From: Cytophagales bacterium
GTDB taxonomy: Bacteria > Bacteroidota > Bacteroidia > Cytophagales > Spirosomataceae
DNA: 64,000 nt
Direction of reading: 5' to 3'
Assembly: GCA_013298125.1 (NCBI GenBank)
Contig: JAAFJP010000012.1
Location: 1-64,000, forward strand
In this document: positions 43,471-52,517 of the stretch, piece by piece
How the letters are laid out: each line of letters starts with the position of its first letter
How positions within the stretch are numbered: the stretch's first letter is position 1
The notes under the pieces: generated by a model
What the model was told of the DNA's origin: nothing
Seen by the model: the letters and a program-made list of their open reading frames with translations, nothing else
The model's database searches: none
Position numbers and translations under genes: made by a program

Positions 43471-44970
43471 ATGGGCATCATCATCCGTCAAAGTATCAAA
43501 AACTCTGTCGTTACCTACGTGGGCGTGGCAATTGGTACGCTCAATGTGCTGTTTCTTTACAATAAATTCCTCAGTACCGAACAATTGGGGCTTTATACTG
43601 CCCTCACGAGTTTCCCTTTGGTTTTTGCGGGTTTTGCTCATTGGGGTACGCCTCATGTGGGTGTGAGATTCTTCAATCAATTTGCTGATTCAGAACATCA
43701 GCATAATGGTTTCTTTGGCTATCTTTTGCTTGCCCCTTTTGTGGGATTTATGACGTTTTTGTTGGTCTATATTGGTTTAAAGCCCTCTTTTGAATCTGCC
43801 TATACTCAAAATTCTCCGCTTTTGGTAGATTATTATTGGACATTCCCCGTCATTACTTTTTTCTTGATTTACCAAACTATTTTGGAGTCGTACAGCAAGG
43901 TGCATTTGCGTATTGTCGTACCCGCCATTATTCGAGAGATATTCTTAAAATCTGCTAATTCATGCTTAGCATTACTCTTTGGTTTTCAATATATTAGCTT
44001 CAATCAATTGGTTTTGGGCATCATTGTAGCGTACTTTTTGGCAGTCTGTTTTTTGTTAATTTATATCAAAATTTTAGGACGATTTTACTTAAAACTTGAT
44101 TTTAGTTTTGTCAGAAAACCCGTCTTCAAAGAAATGTATCAGTATGGTCTTTGGACGATGTTGGGCGGGGCAACGGCAACGGCATTGCCACACCTTGAAA
44201 AAATGATTTTGCCAGCCAACAATGGCGGTCTGACTAACACAGCCATTTTCAACATTGCCCTGAGCATCGGTTTGGTGATTGCCATTCCCCGAAATGCCAT
44301 TGCTTCCATCAGCGAGCCACTTTTGGCAGAATCTTGGCGAAATAATGATATTGAACACATAGGAGAAATTTACCAAAAATCAGCCTTAAATTTGTTGATA
44401 GTTGGGCTGTTTTTGTTCTTAGGGATTTGGTGTAATATTGATTCCATTTTTCAGATAATTCCCAATTCTGCCACCTATCAACAAGGCAAATTTGTGGTTT
44501 TGATGGTGGGTTTATACAGTCTTTTTGACATGGCAACAGGTTTAAACTCTGAAATTCTCAAAAATTCGCCCTACTATAAGTACGATTTAGGGTTTTATGT
44601 AGTGCGATTTATCATCCTCCTAATTACTAATTTAATCCTCATTCCGATATACAGTTATAATGGGGCAGCTTTGGCAATGTTAGTTTCTATCATTGTCTAT
44701 AACTTAGTAAAATTCTTTTTTATCAAACAAAAAATAAACCTTCAACCCTTTGGTATTCAGACCCTTAAAGTAATTTTATTAGGAATTCTCACATACGGGC
44801 TAACGTTATTATTACCCGTTTTTGAGGGTAATTTCATCAAAATACTCATCAACATTCTCATAAAATCCCTGACTATTTTGATTATCTTTGGGGGGGGAGT
44901 ATTGTTCCTAAATGTGTCGGAGGATTTGAATAAGGTGGTGAAAACGTTGTTAAAAAAGATTACGAATTAG
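43471..44970 (+). CDS. Wzx-type polysaccharide flippase (MATE/PST superfamily)
   Basis: The 499-residue protein is highly hydrophobic with about 12-14 predicted helices, in the polysaccharide transporter family. IKNSVVTYVGVAIGTLNVLFL is the usual first helix. It should flip undecaprenyl-linked repeat units across the inner membrane. Five-base gaps on each side place it firmly in the glycan operon. A run of eight G residues (44890-44897) within the gene encodes FGGG near the C-terminus and could be slippage-prone. Confidence 0.88.
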   Translation: MGIIIRQSIKNSVVTYVGVAIGTLNVLFLYNKFLSTEQLGLYTALTSFPLVFAGFAHWGTPHVGVRFFNQFADSEHQHNGFFGYLLLAPFVGFMTFLLVYIGLKPSFESAYTQNSPLLVDYYWTFPVITFFLIYQTILESYSKVHLRIVVPAIIREIFLKSANSCLALLFGFQYISFNQLVLGIIVAYFLAVCFLLIYIKILGRFYLKLDFSFVRKPVFKEMYQYGLWTMLGGATATALPHLEKMILPANNGGLTNTAIFNIALSIGLVIAIPRNAIASISEPLLAESWRNNDIEHIGEIYQKSALNLLIVGLFLFLGIWCNIDSIFQIIPNSATYQQGKFVVLMVGLYSLFDMATGLNSEILKNSPYYKYDLGFYVVRFIILLITNLILIPIYSYNGAALAMLVSIIVYNLVKFFFIKQKINLQPFGIQTLKVILLGILTYGLTLLLPVFEGNFIKILINILIKSLTILIIFGGGVLFLNVSEDLNKVVKTLLKKITN

Positions 44971-44975
44971 CAAAT

Positions 44976-46190
44976 ATGAAAGTATTATTCATAGCAGGTG
45001 GTACGCCGCATTACTATAATTTGGTATTGAACAAACTCAATCAATTCCCTAATGTGGAAGTGGTGATGGTTGCACCCAAAGGAGCGGGAAGTACCGTAGG
45101 GGCGGGGGTTCATCAAACCCAAGAAGGTATTGAGTTTAAGCTATATCATTTAGAAGAATACAAAACCTATTACGGCAAAATGTTTTTCCGAAATATTGAG
45201 CAAGTCATTGATAATGAGCAACCTAACATTATTATTTCTAATTGGCCCTATACCTTAGCGTGGATATTTTTTCCGATACTTTATTTGAAAATTAGAAGGA
45301 AAAATATAAAAATCATCTCCAAAGAAATACCTTTTCAAGTTCCGTATTATGACAAAGCCATTGAGTTTTATACACAAGGTGGAGGGATTTCTGAGAATAA
45401 TCAAGCAAAAAATCAGCGTGCAGGTTATTTCACAAAATTAAAATATCATTTTACGACAGAAGTGAGAAAATTGATGGTTAATCGAGTAGATGCACACATC
45501 AATTATTTTGACGAAGCCATTGAGATTCACGGAAGTTATGGAGTACCCCAAGAAAAAATTTTTATTACCGCAAATTCCCCTGATACTGATACACTGTTTG
45601 ACGTAAAGGCATCCATTGAAAATATGGAGAGTATTTTACCTCCAAATCCATACCGAATCATTCATGTGGGCAGATTGGTGAAATGGAAACGAGTTGATAT
45701 GTTGATTGAGGTAACTCGAAAACTCATTCCTAAATATCCTGCTATTGAATTAGTAGTAGTAGGAACGGGACCTGAAGAAGAGACTCTAAAACAGCAGGTT
45801 AAGGATTTAAAGATTGAGAAAAATATTAATTTTGTCGGGGGAATTTACGATACAGTTACGCTGGGTCGTACTTTCAAGGCTTCGAGTATCTACGTTTTAG
45901 CAGGAATGGGAGGACTTTCCATCAATGAAGCTATGACTTTTGGCTTGCCCGTAGTATGTTCGGTAGCTGATGGAACGGAGCGAAAATTAGTGAAAGAAAA
46001 TGAAAATGGGTATTATTTTGAAGATGGAAATGAAAGCAGTCTATTGGAAGTCTTGGATAAAATGTTAGGAGATTTACCAAAGACAAAGCAAATGGGCTTA
46101 GAATCTGAAAGAATTATTAAAGAAGAGATAAATATTCATACCGTTTTGAAAAAATACGTGGAAACGTTTGAATATGTCATAAAAAAATAG
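44976..46190 (+). CDS. GT4-family glycosyltransferase
   Basis: The 404-residue protein has two Rossmann domains of the GT-B fold. The N-terminal part starts VLFIAGGTPHYYNLVLN. The C-terminal Glycos_transf_1 domain contains YRIIHVGRLVKWKRVDML, ELVVVGTGPEEETLKQ and GGLSINEAMTFGLPVVCS, where the E-x7-E motif is partly replaced. It likely transfers a nucleotide-activated sugar to the growing glycan. It is in tandem with the flippase (5-bp gap) and the next methyltransferase (4-bp gap). Confidence 0.88.
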   Translation: MKVLFIAGGTPHYYNLVLNKLNQFPNVEVVMVAPKGAGSTVGAGVHQTQEGIEFKLYHLEEYKTYYGKMFFRNIEQVIDNEQPNIIISNWPYTLAWIFFPILYLKIRRKNIKIISKEIPFQVPYYDKAIEFYTQGGGISENNQAKNQRAGYFTKLKYHFTTEVRKLMVNRVDAHINYFDEAIEIHGSYGVPQEKIFITANSPDTDTLFDVKASIENMESILPPNPYRIIHVGRLVKWKRVDMLIEVTRKLIPKYPAIELVVVGTGPEEETLKQQVKDLKIEKNINFVGGIYDTVTLGRTFKASSIYVLAGMGGLSINEAMTFGLPVVCSVADGTERKLVKENENGYYFEDGNESSLLEVLDKMLGDLPKTKQMGLESERIIKEEINIHTVLKKYVETFEYVIKK

Positions 46191-46194
46191 ACTC

Positions 46195-46944
46195 ATGCAA
46201 GTTGCCGTTAATCAAAATCTTCAAGAAGCATACAAAGACCAATATTCCTCTGAATCAGCGATTTGGAGGGGATTGGGAGCAAAGCAGAAGTATCAGAATA
46301 TCATAAAAATTACGGATGGAAAGACTTTCAAAAAAGTGCTTGAAGTAGGTGCAGGCGATGGAAGTATTTTGAGATTATTGAGTGAAAATAATTTTGCCGA
46401 AGAACTCCACGCTGTTGAAATATCTGAAAGTGGATTAACACAAATAAAAGCTAAAAACATCACTAATTTAAAATCAGCCCAGCTTTTTGACGGATATTCT
46501 CTCCCTTTTGAAGATAAAAGTTTTGATTTAGTCATCCTCACGCACGTACTCGAACACGTAGAACATGAACGAATTTTGTTGAGAGAAATCCATCGAGTAA
46601 CAAAGCAATTATTGATTGAAGTTCCTAAGGATTATCGTTTTGGGGCGGAACGAAAACTGGCTCATTTTCTTTCTTACGGACACATAAACCTTTATACGCC
46701 AACCTCTTTGAAGTTTTTATTAATGACTGAAAATTTCAAAATCGAACGTGAACTTACAGGTCTTTATCACCGTGATAGTTTTTTATTTGGACAAACTTCT
46801 TTCTTCCAAAAACTCAAAGGTAATCTTTCGTATTTCGGGAAAAAGTTATTGACTCATACGCCTTTTGCGTATTTCAATCATAAATTTATCAATACCATTA
46901 CCTTTTTAACAGAATCAGAAGACAAAAAACTAACCATATTTTAA
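46195..46944 (+). CDS. Class I SAM methyltransferase of the glycan operon (1)
   Basis: The 249-residue protein has motif I VLEVGAGDGSILRLL, SFDLVILTHVLEHVEHERI and LIEVPKDYRFG, matching the Methyltransf_11 superfamily. It probably modifies a sugar or lipid carrier of the same glycan. It begins four bases after the GT4 gene and ends two bases before a second methyltransferase of equal length but low similarity. Confidence 0.82.
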   Translation: MQVAVNQNLQEAYKDQYSSESAIWRGLGAKQKYQNIIKITDGKTFKKVLEVGAGDGSILRLLSENNFAEELHAVEISESGLTQIKAKNITNLKSAQLFDGYSLPFEDKSFDLVILTHVLEHVEHERILLREIHRVTKQLLIEVPKDYRFGAERKLAHFLSYGHINLYTPTSLKFLLMTENFKIERELTGLYHRDSFLFGQTSFFQKLKGNLSYFGKKLLTHTPFAYFNHKFINTITFLTESEDKKLTIF

Positions 46945-46946
46945 GT

Positions 46947-47696
46947 ATGAATAACGAACTGACCTCCCGCCAATTTTGGTTGGACTACTGGGAATCAAAA
47001 GAAGGGCTTGTTTTTGAAGTGCTTAATAATTATCCTTTTGTGGGCTTATTAGAAAAACTTGTAAAGCAAAACAGTAGTAAAAATCTCCTTGAAATCGGAG
47101 GGTTTCCTGGCTATTTTTCAGTTTGGGCAAAACGTCATTTACAAATTGATGCAACGCTTTTGGATTTTGTGGTTCATACCAAAATTCTGAATGAATTAGA
47201 AACAGCTAATCAACTCAAAGTGGGTAGTATTGAGGTCATTGAAGCGGATTTGTTTAATTATCAGTCTCAGAAAAAATATGATTTGGTCGTCTCAAATGGC
47301 TTAATTGAACATTTTATTGACACAAAAGAAATTATCCAAAAACACGTAGAACAACTCAATTCAGGAGGTATTTTGCTGATTACACTACCCAACTTTAAAA
47401 GTTTAAATGGGTGGTTTCAAAAGACTTTTGACCTCGAAAATTACGAAAAGCATAACATCAATTGCATGGATTTAGACCTTTTACGTAATGTCTGCCAGTC
47501 ATTGGGATTAAGTCAAATCGAAACTCGTTATGATGGTAAATTTATGCTTTGGTTTGAACGTGAAAACGAAAAGCCTTTATTTGTTAGAATACTAAAAAAA
47601 GTAGTTTGGTTGCCTTTGAAAGTGTTTTTCAAAATAATTCCAATTGATACCAAAGCATTTTCACCTTATATTATTGTTACTGCAAAAAAACCTTGA
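46947..47696 (+). CDS. Class I SAM methyltransferase of the glycan operon (2)
   Basis: The 249-residue protein shows LLEIGGFPGYFSVWAKRH for motif I, VIEADLFNYQSQKKYDLVVS, then GLIEHFID and LLITLPNFKSLNGWFQ. Motif I GGFPG deviates from the usual GxGxG, which is unusual but seen in this class. It is encoded between the first methyltransferase and the fused glycosyltransferase, overlapping the latter's TTG start. It is probably a glycan-modifying enzyme; the substrate is unknown. Confidence 0.78.
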   Translation: MNNELTSRQFWLDYWESKEGLVFEVLNNYPFVGLLEKLVKQNSSKNLLEIGGFPGYFSVWAKRHLQIDATLLDFVVHTKILNELETANQLKVGSIEVIEADLFNYQSQKKYDLVVSNGLIEHFIDTKEIIQKHVEQLNSGGILLITLPNFKSLNGWFQKTFDLENYEKHNINCMDLDLLRNVCQSLGLSQIETRYDGKFMLWFERENEKPLFVRILKKVVWLPLKVFFKIIPIDTKAFSPYIIVTAKKP

Positions 47697-49804
47697 AAAT
47701 CCTCCTCCTAAATACCGACGACTTCACAGGCGGTGCAGCCATTGCTTGCCGACGATTATTGAAGGCTTTGCGTACATACACGGACGTACAGGCTCAGATG
47801 CTCGTACAAGAAAGTAAGTCTGGACAGGAGGGAGTTATTCAACTCAATAATTCATGGTTTGCCAAGAAAAAAGCCTTTCTACGATTTGTGGCTGAAAGGC
47901 TTTACTTTTTATTTTTCGAGAAATCAAAAGAGGTTAGATTTCAGTTCAATCCTGCCAAATTTGGACTGGATGTTTCTGATAATCAATACGTTATGGATTC
48001 AGATATTATTCATTTGCACTGGATAAACTTTGGTTTTCTGTCAATAGATTCTATCAAAAAAATAGCCCAAACCAATAAACCCATCGTCTGGACATTGCAT
48101 GATATGTGGGCATTTACGGGTGGATGCCATCATTCGAGAGATTGCGAAAACTACCAAAAATCTTGTGGAAATTGTGTTCAGTTTTTGAAAACCCCGTCAC
48201 CTAATGACCTGTCTCATCAGATTTGGCAAGAAAAAAGGGCAGTATTTTCAAAGGTAAATCTAACCATCATCACCTGTAGCGAATGGCTTGGTAATCGGGC
48301 AAAGAAGTCTTCATTATTTCAGAATATCAGAATCGAAGCCATCCCTAATCCTATTGATACTGAGGTTTTTAGACCGATTGATAAAGCCCTTGCCAGAAAG
48401 AAATTTAATCTTGACGAAAATAAAAAATATATCCTCTTCGCCGCCATGCGTGTGGATGCTGTTGGGAAGGGGTTCGCTTATTTTTCGGAAGCAACAACAA
48501 TTATCAATAAACAATTATCAGTAAACAATATTGATTTAGATAATATTGAAATTATAGTTTTCGGACAGGCACAAGCCTCTGATTTTGAGTCACTTCCATT
48601 CAAAGTAAATATCCTTGGGCGACTTTCTGATTTAGAAACCATTGCCCATGCTTATTCAGCGGCTTCGGTTTTTGTGATACCAAGTTTGGAAGAAAATTTG
48701 CCCAATACCATCATGGAATCAATGGCTTGCGGTACGCCCGCAGTGGGTTTTGAAGTAGGGGGAATTCCAGAAATGATTGAGCATAAAAAAACGGGTTATT
48801 TATCTCAGTACAAATCTGCCGAAGACCTTGCCAAAGGAATTTATTGGACACTTTTTGAGTCTGATTATCAATCACTTGTGAACAATTCGAGACAAAAGGT
48901 TTTGGATAATTATTCTGAAAAAGTGGTGGCTGAAAAATATAGAAAAGTTTATGAAAGCATAGCCCCCCCCGCCCCCAGAAGGGGAGTTTTATCGTCCCAA
49001 TTATCGCAAGAACAATTGGAATCAAATATTCCCCCTCTGGGGGTTGGGGGGCTTCTCTCCATTATCACCATAACCTACAACGCTGAACCATTTTTAGAGC
49101 GAACCATTCAAAGTATTTTGGCACAGACTGACCAAAACTTTGAATACATCATCATTGATGGAAAATCAAAAGATGGGACTTTACAGATTGCCGAAAAATA
49201 CAAAAATCGAGTCAATAAACTCATCTCCGAACCTGACAAAGGACTTTACGATGCCATGAACAAAGGACTAAAAACGGCTTCGGGAGATTTTGTTTGGTTT
49301 ATGAATGCGGGAGATGAAATTAATGATAGTGAAGCTGTAAAACGAATTTTCCAATTCGTAACGGATAAAACAGATGTACTTTATGGAGATACTTTTTTCG
49401 TAAATAATGAAGGAGAAATCGAAGGTTTACGTTCTGAAATCACTCCGCACCGTTTGCCCAAAGAATTGAAATGGCAAGACATGAAATTGGGAATGTTGGT
49501 TTGTCATCAAGCCTTTATTGCTCGCAAATCCATTGCACCATTCTACATGGAGAATAATCTCAGTGCTGATGTGGATTGGGAAATTGAGTGTTTGAAACGA
49601 GCGAAAGAAGTGAAATATTTGGACTTTGTAGTAGCAAAATATCTCACTGGGGGTATTTCAAATAAACAATTAAAGCGTTCATTATTAGATCGTTATGAGG
49701 TATTGAGGAAACATTTTGGATTAATGGGAGCAATTTCTGCCCATGTTCAAATTTTGTTTAGAGGGGTGGGGTTGATTTTGAAAAATAGAGGAAAATATTG
49801 GTGA
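47693..49804 (+). CDS. Bifunctional glycosyltransferase: GT4 domain joined to a GT2 domain by a palindrome-encoded linker
   Basis: The 703-residue protein starts at TTG (KILLLNTDDFTGGAAIACRR fits the family start), overlapping the previous stop. Residues about 1-422 are a GT4 enzyme (HLHWINFGFL, FAAMRVDAVGKGF, VIPSLEENLPNTIMESMACG with E-x7-E). Residues about 455-703 are a WcaA-like GT2 (LSIITITYNAEPFLE, IIIDGKSKDG, SEPDKGLYDAMNKG). The joining stretch, residues about 424-454 (APPAPRRGVL, then IPPLGVGG), is encoded by an inverted repeat at 48961-49053. Separate genes are the normal state, so the fusion looks palindrome-made. An eight-C run lies at the junction. Confidence 0.88.
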   Translation: MKILLLNTDDFTGGAAIACRRLLKALRTYTDVQAQMLVQESKSGQEGVIQLNNSWFAKKKAFLRFVAERLYFLFFEKSKEVRFQFNPAKFGLDVSDNQYVMDSDIIHLHWINFGFLSIDSIKKIAQTNKPIVWTLHDMWAFTGGCHHSRDCENYQKSCGNCVQFLKTPSPNDLSHQIWQEKRAVFSKVNLTIITCSEWLGNRAKKSSLFQNIRIEAIPNPIDTEVFRPIDKALARKKFNLDENKKYILFAAMRVDAVGKGFAYFSEATTIINKQLSVNNIDLDNIEIIVFGQAQASDFESLPFKVNILGRLSDLETIAHAYSAASVFVIPSLEENLPNTIMESMACGTPAVGFEVGGIPEMIEHKKTGYLSQYKSAEDLAKGIYWTLFESDYQSLVNNSRQKVLDNYSEKVVAEKYRKVYESIAPPAPRRGVLSSQLSQEQLESNIPPLGVGGLLSIITITYNAEPFLERTIQSILAQTDQNFEYIIIDGKSKDGTLQIAEKYKNRVNKLISEPDKGLYDAMNKGLKTASGDFVWFMNAGDEINDSEAVKRIFQFVTDKTDVLYGDTFFVNNEGEIEGLRSEITPHRLPKELKWQDMKLGMLVCHQAFIARKSIAPFYMENNLSADVDWEIECLKRAKEVKYLDFVVAKYLTGGISNKQLKRSLLDRYEVLRKHFGLMGAISAHVQILFRGVGLILKNRGKYW
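48961..49053. repeat. Palindrome linking the two glycosyltransferase domains
   Basis: Left arm AGCCCCCCCCGCCCCCAG (48961) and right arm CTGGGGGTTGGGGGGCT (ending 49053) are inverted. A nested CCAATT (48997) / AATTGG (49014) pair lies between them. The 93-bp element is open in the host frame. A run of eight C residues occupies 48963-48970. Confidence 0.8.
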
Positions 49805-49814
49805 AACGTAAAAC

Positions 49815-49904
49815 GTAGAGAGAAGGCATTACCTTGTCTGGTGGAATGACAGATAAAATATCAAAATCACAAAAAAAAGAGACAAGGCATTGCCTTATCT
49901 CTAC
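49815..49904. repeat. GTAGAGACAAGGCA palindrome after the glycan operon
   Basis: Left arm GTAGAGAGAAGGCATTACCT (from 49815) and right arm AGGCATTGCCTTATCTCTAC (ending 49904) form an imperfect 25-bp stem. It lies between the convergent glycan operon and the epimerase gene and may terminate both. Confidence 0.75.
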
Positions 49905-49922
49905 AATTACACATTTCTGATT

Positions 49923-50975
49923 TTACAAACCCAAAATTCGTTTATTCAACTCCAAATCTGCCCCACCACCCGCAAAATCATCAAATACCTTTGAAGTTGC
50001 CTGAATGATGTGAGAAGCAATAAATGGTGCTCCTTCTTCTGCACCTTGAACGGGATCTTTAATGGCACATTCCCATTCCATAACCGCCCAACCATCGAAA
50101 CCGTATTGCGTTAATTTAGAGAAAATCGAAGCAAAATCCACCTGACCATCGCCCAAAGAACGGAAACGTCCCGCACGATTTACCCATGACTGATAACCAC
50201 CATAAACACCTTGTTTCCCAGTTGGATTAAACTCCGCATCTTTTACGTGGAATGCTCTAATTCTTTCGTGATAAAAATCTATATATTGCAGATAATCAAG
50301 GCATTGCAATACAAAATGTGATGGGTCGTACAATAAACAAGCCCGTGAGTGATTGTTTACTTTCTCCAAAAACATCTCATATGTTACGCCGTCGTGCAAG
50401 TCTTCGCCTGGGTGAATTTCGTAGCAAACATCGACTCCACATTCATCAAAGTGATTCAAAATTGGCATCCAACGATTGGCTAATTCTGTGAAACCCATGT
50501 CCACCAAACCTTGTGGTCTTTGAGGCCAAGGGTACATCGTATGCCAAAGTAAAGAACCCGAAAATGTTGCGTGCGATTTTAGTCCTAAATTCTGAGAAGC
50601 CTGAGCTGCCCATTTCAATTGTTGAACTGCCCACTCGGTACGTGCCTTTGGATTTCCTTTCACCGAATCAGGAGCAAAACCATCAAATCCTGCATCGTAG
50701 GCAGGATTTACAGCCACCAATTGCCCTTGTAAGTGCGTTGATAACTCCGTGATTTGCAGACCTTTATCGGCTAATTTTCCTGTGAGTTCATCACAATAAG
50801 TTTTGGAAGTAGCTGCTTTTTCGAGGTCAATGGCACGTGGGTCCCAAGTTGGGATTTGAATACCTTTATAACCCAAGCCCGACACCCAATCCGTGATAGA
50901 ATCAAGGGTATTGAAGGGGGCTTTGTCGTCTAAAAATTGTGCTAAAAATATAGCGGGACCTTTGATTGTTTTCAT
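49923..50975 (-). CDS. Sugar phosphate isomerase/epimerase family protein (AP2Ec TIM barrel)
   Basis: The 350-residue cytoplasmic protein has the xylose-isomerase-like TIM barrel. LITELSTHLQGQLVAVNP starts the first metal-site region. CYEIHPGEDLHDG, LLYDPSHFVLQCLDY, RAFHVKDAEFNP and VMEWECAIKD supply Glu, Asp/His, His and Glu ligands. Such proteins epimerise, isomerise or hydrate keto-sugars. It lies 42 bp downstream of a Gfo/Idh dehydrogenase on the same strand, a classic pairing in inositol or 3-keto-sugar metabolism. Confidence 0.85.
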   Translation of the reverse strand: MKTIKGPAIFLAQFLDDKAPFNTLDSITDWVSGLGYKGIQIPTWDPRAIDLEKAATSKTYCDELTGKLADKGLQITELSTHLQGQLVAVNPAYDAGFDGFAPDSVKGNPKARTEWAVQQLKWAAQASQNLGLKSHATFSGSLLWHTMYPWPQRPQGLVDMGFTELANRWMPILNHFDECGVDVCYEIHPGEDLHDGVTYEMFLEKVNNHSRACLLYDPSHFVLQCLDYLQYIDFYHERIRAFHVKDAEFNPTGKQGVYGGYQSWVNRAGRFRSLGDGQVDFASIFSKLTQYGFDGWAVMEWECAIKDPVQGAEEGAPFIASHIIQATSKVFDDFAGGGADLELNKRILGL

Positions 50976-51017
50976 TTGTTTATTGTAAGATTTTTTCTAT
51001 TTGTTTTTTAAAACTTT

Positions 51018-52232
51018 CTAATGCACCTCCACCTTCGTCCAAACCGCCCCAGCTTCGTTAGATTTCACAACGGTATCAATAAACACCATGCCCCTCACAC
51101 CCTCTTCAATCCCTGGGAAATCGTGGATTTCTGGATTATAGCCACCCGTCACGCTCTCACTTTCGCTCGCTAATCCTCCTGCAGCATTTTCTTTGGCTAC
51201 TTCGCCCCATCTTGCTCTGAGTGCGTAGGCAAAATTTCGATAGATACTCGCAAAGGTTTCAATGTAGCCTTCTGGGTGTCCTGCGGGTTGGCGGGTATGT
51301 GCTTGTGCTTGTGGAGATAGGTCGCCCACGCCTGTACGTATGATGCGTGAACCTTTTTCTTGATTGGTCAGAATCAACGTATTAGGTTCCATTTGTCGCC
51401 ATTTCAAACCGCCAAATTCTCCGTAAATTCTGATGTTCAAATCGTTTTCTTCACCGTTACAAATCTGTGAATTATGCAAAATTCCTTTTGCTCCGTTATC
51501 AAAACGCAAAAGCATATTGGCATCATCGTCTAATCTTCTACCTTCTACGAATATGGTCAAATCTGCACAGATTTCTGTGATTTTCAAGCCTGTGATATAC
51601 TCTGCTAAGTTTTCGGCGTGTGTACCAATGTCACCTACACCACCTGCCGCACCACAACGAGCGGGGTCGGTTCGCCAGTCGGCTTGTTTCTGACCTGTGG
51701 CTTCTAATAATTGAGCTAACCAACCTTGTGGATATTCTACAATCACCTTCCGAACCTTACCGATTACGCCATTTTTAATCATCTGTTTTGCCTCTTTCAC
51801 CATCGGATAAGCACAGTAATTATGCGTCAGACAGTATATCAACCCAGATTTCTCAACAATATCTCTTAATTGATACACCTCCTCAGAATTCAAGGTTGCG
51901 GGTTTATCAGACACTACGTGAAAACCATTTTCCAAAGCCATTTTAGCGGCAGCAAAGTGGACGTGGTTAGGGGTTACGATGGTTACAAAATCCATTCTTT
52001 CACCTTCAGGGAGTTGTTTTTCTTTCAAAATCATTTCTTCAAAAGAACCATACACTCGGTTTTCGGGTAAGTACAAAGCCTCACCTGTAGCCTTTGATTT
52101 TTCTGGATTAGAGCTAAACGCTCCACAAACCAATTCAACTTCACCGTCCAAAGCCGCCCCACGACGATGCACTGCCCCAATGAAAGCCTCTAAGCTCCCA
52201 CCAATCATTCCCATTCTAATTTTTCTTGCCAT
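51018..52232 (-). CDS. Gfo/Idh/MocA-family sugar dehydrogenase
   Basis: The 404-residue protein has nucleotide motif RMGMIGGSLEAFIGAVHR and SDKPATLNSEEV in place of the EKP motif. GGVGDIGTHAENLAEYITG contains the catalytic region. It lacks a signal peptide, so it is cytoplasmic. It is co-transcribed with the TIM-barrel protein downstream and divergent from an MFS transporter. The set would import and oxidise a sugar or cyclitol. The exact substrate cannot be read from the sequence. Confidence 0.88.
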   Translation of the reverse strand: MARKIRMGMIGGSLEAFIGAVHRRGAALDGEVELVCGAFSSNPEKSKATGEALYLPENRVYGSFEEMILKEKQLPEGERMDFVTIVTPNHVHFAAAKMALENGFHVVSDKPATLNSEEVYQLRDIVEKSGLIYCLTHNYCAYPMVKEAKQMIKNGVIGKVRKVIVEYPQGWLAQLLEATGQKQADWRTDPARCGAAGGVGDIGTHAENLAEYITGLKITEICADLTIFVEGRRLDDDANMLLRFDNGAKGILHNSQICNGEENDLNIRIYGEFGGLKWRQMEPNTLILTNQEKGSRIIRTGVGDLSPQAQAHTRQPAGHPEGYIETFASIYRNFAYALRARWGEVAKENAAGGLASESESVTGGYNPEIHDFPGIEEGVRGMVFIDTVVKSNEAGAVWTKVEVH

Positions 52233-52240
52233 TTTTCTAA

Positions 52241-52370
52241 GCTATGTGTTTTGAGCTGTGAGCCATAAGTTTTACGTTTCGAGTATTAATGATAAAAAAT
52301 AGACTTTATGATTACGTATATAAGTCTATTTTCAAAAACTCAAAGCTTAAAGCTCGTGACTGATAGCTGA
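52241..52370. repeat. Inverted word repeats in the divergent promoter region
   Basis: CTAAGCTATGTGTTTTGAGC, GTGAGCCATAAG and AGTCTATTTTC-like words near 52241-52330 have partial inverted matches AACTCAAAGCTTAAAGCTC and GTGACTGATAGCTGA at 52337-52370. The words match the inverted repeat at 15187-15263. It lies between the divergent dehydrogenase and transporter genes. Confidence 0.5.
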
Positions 52371-52517
52371 ATAAGTACAAATTTTCATAAAAATACTGAT
52401 AAATCGGTGTATGAAATATGAAAAAGTTTTTGTTTTTTTGATAGATTTTTCAAAGACGAAATTTCATAAAACCAAGAAACATATCATTTTATTCACATTT
52501 TAAATCCCTAATCCATT

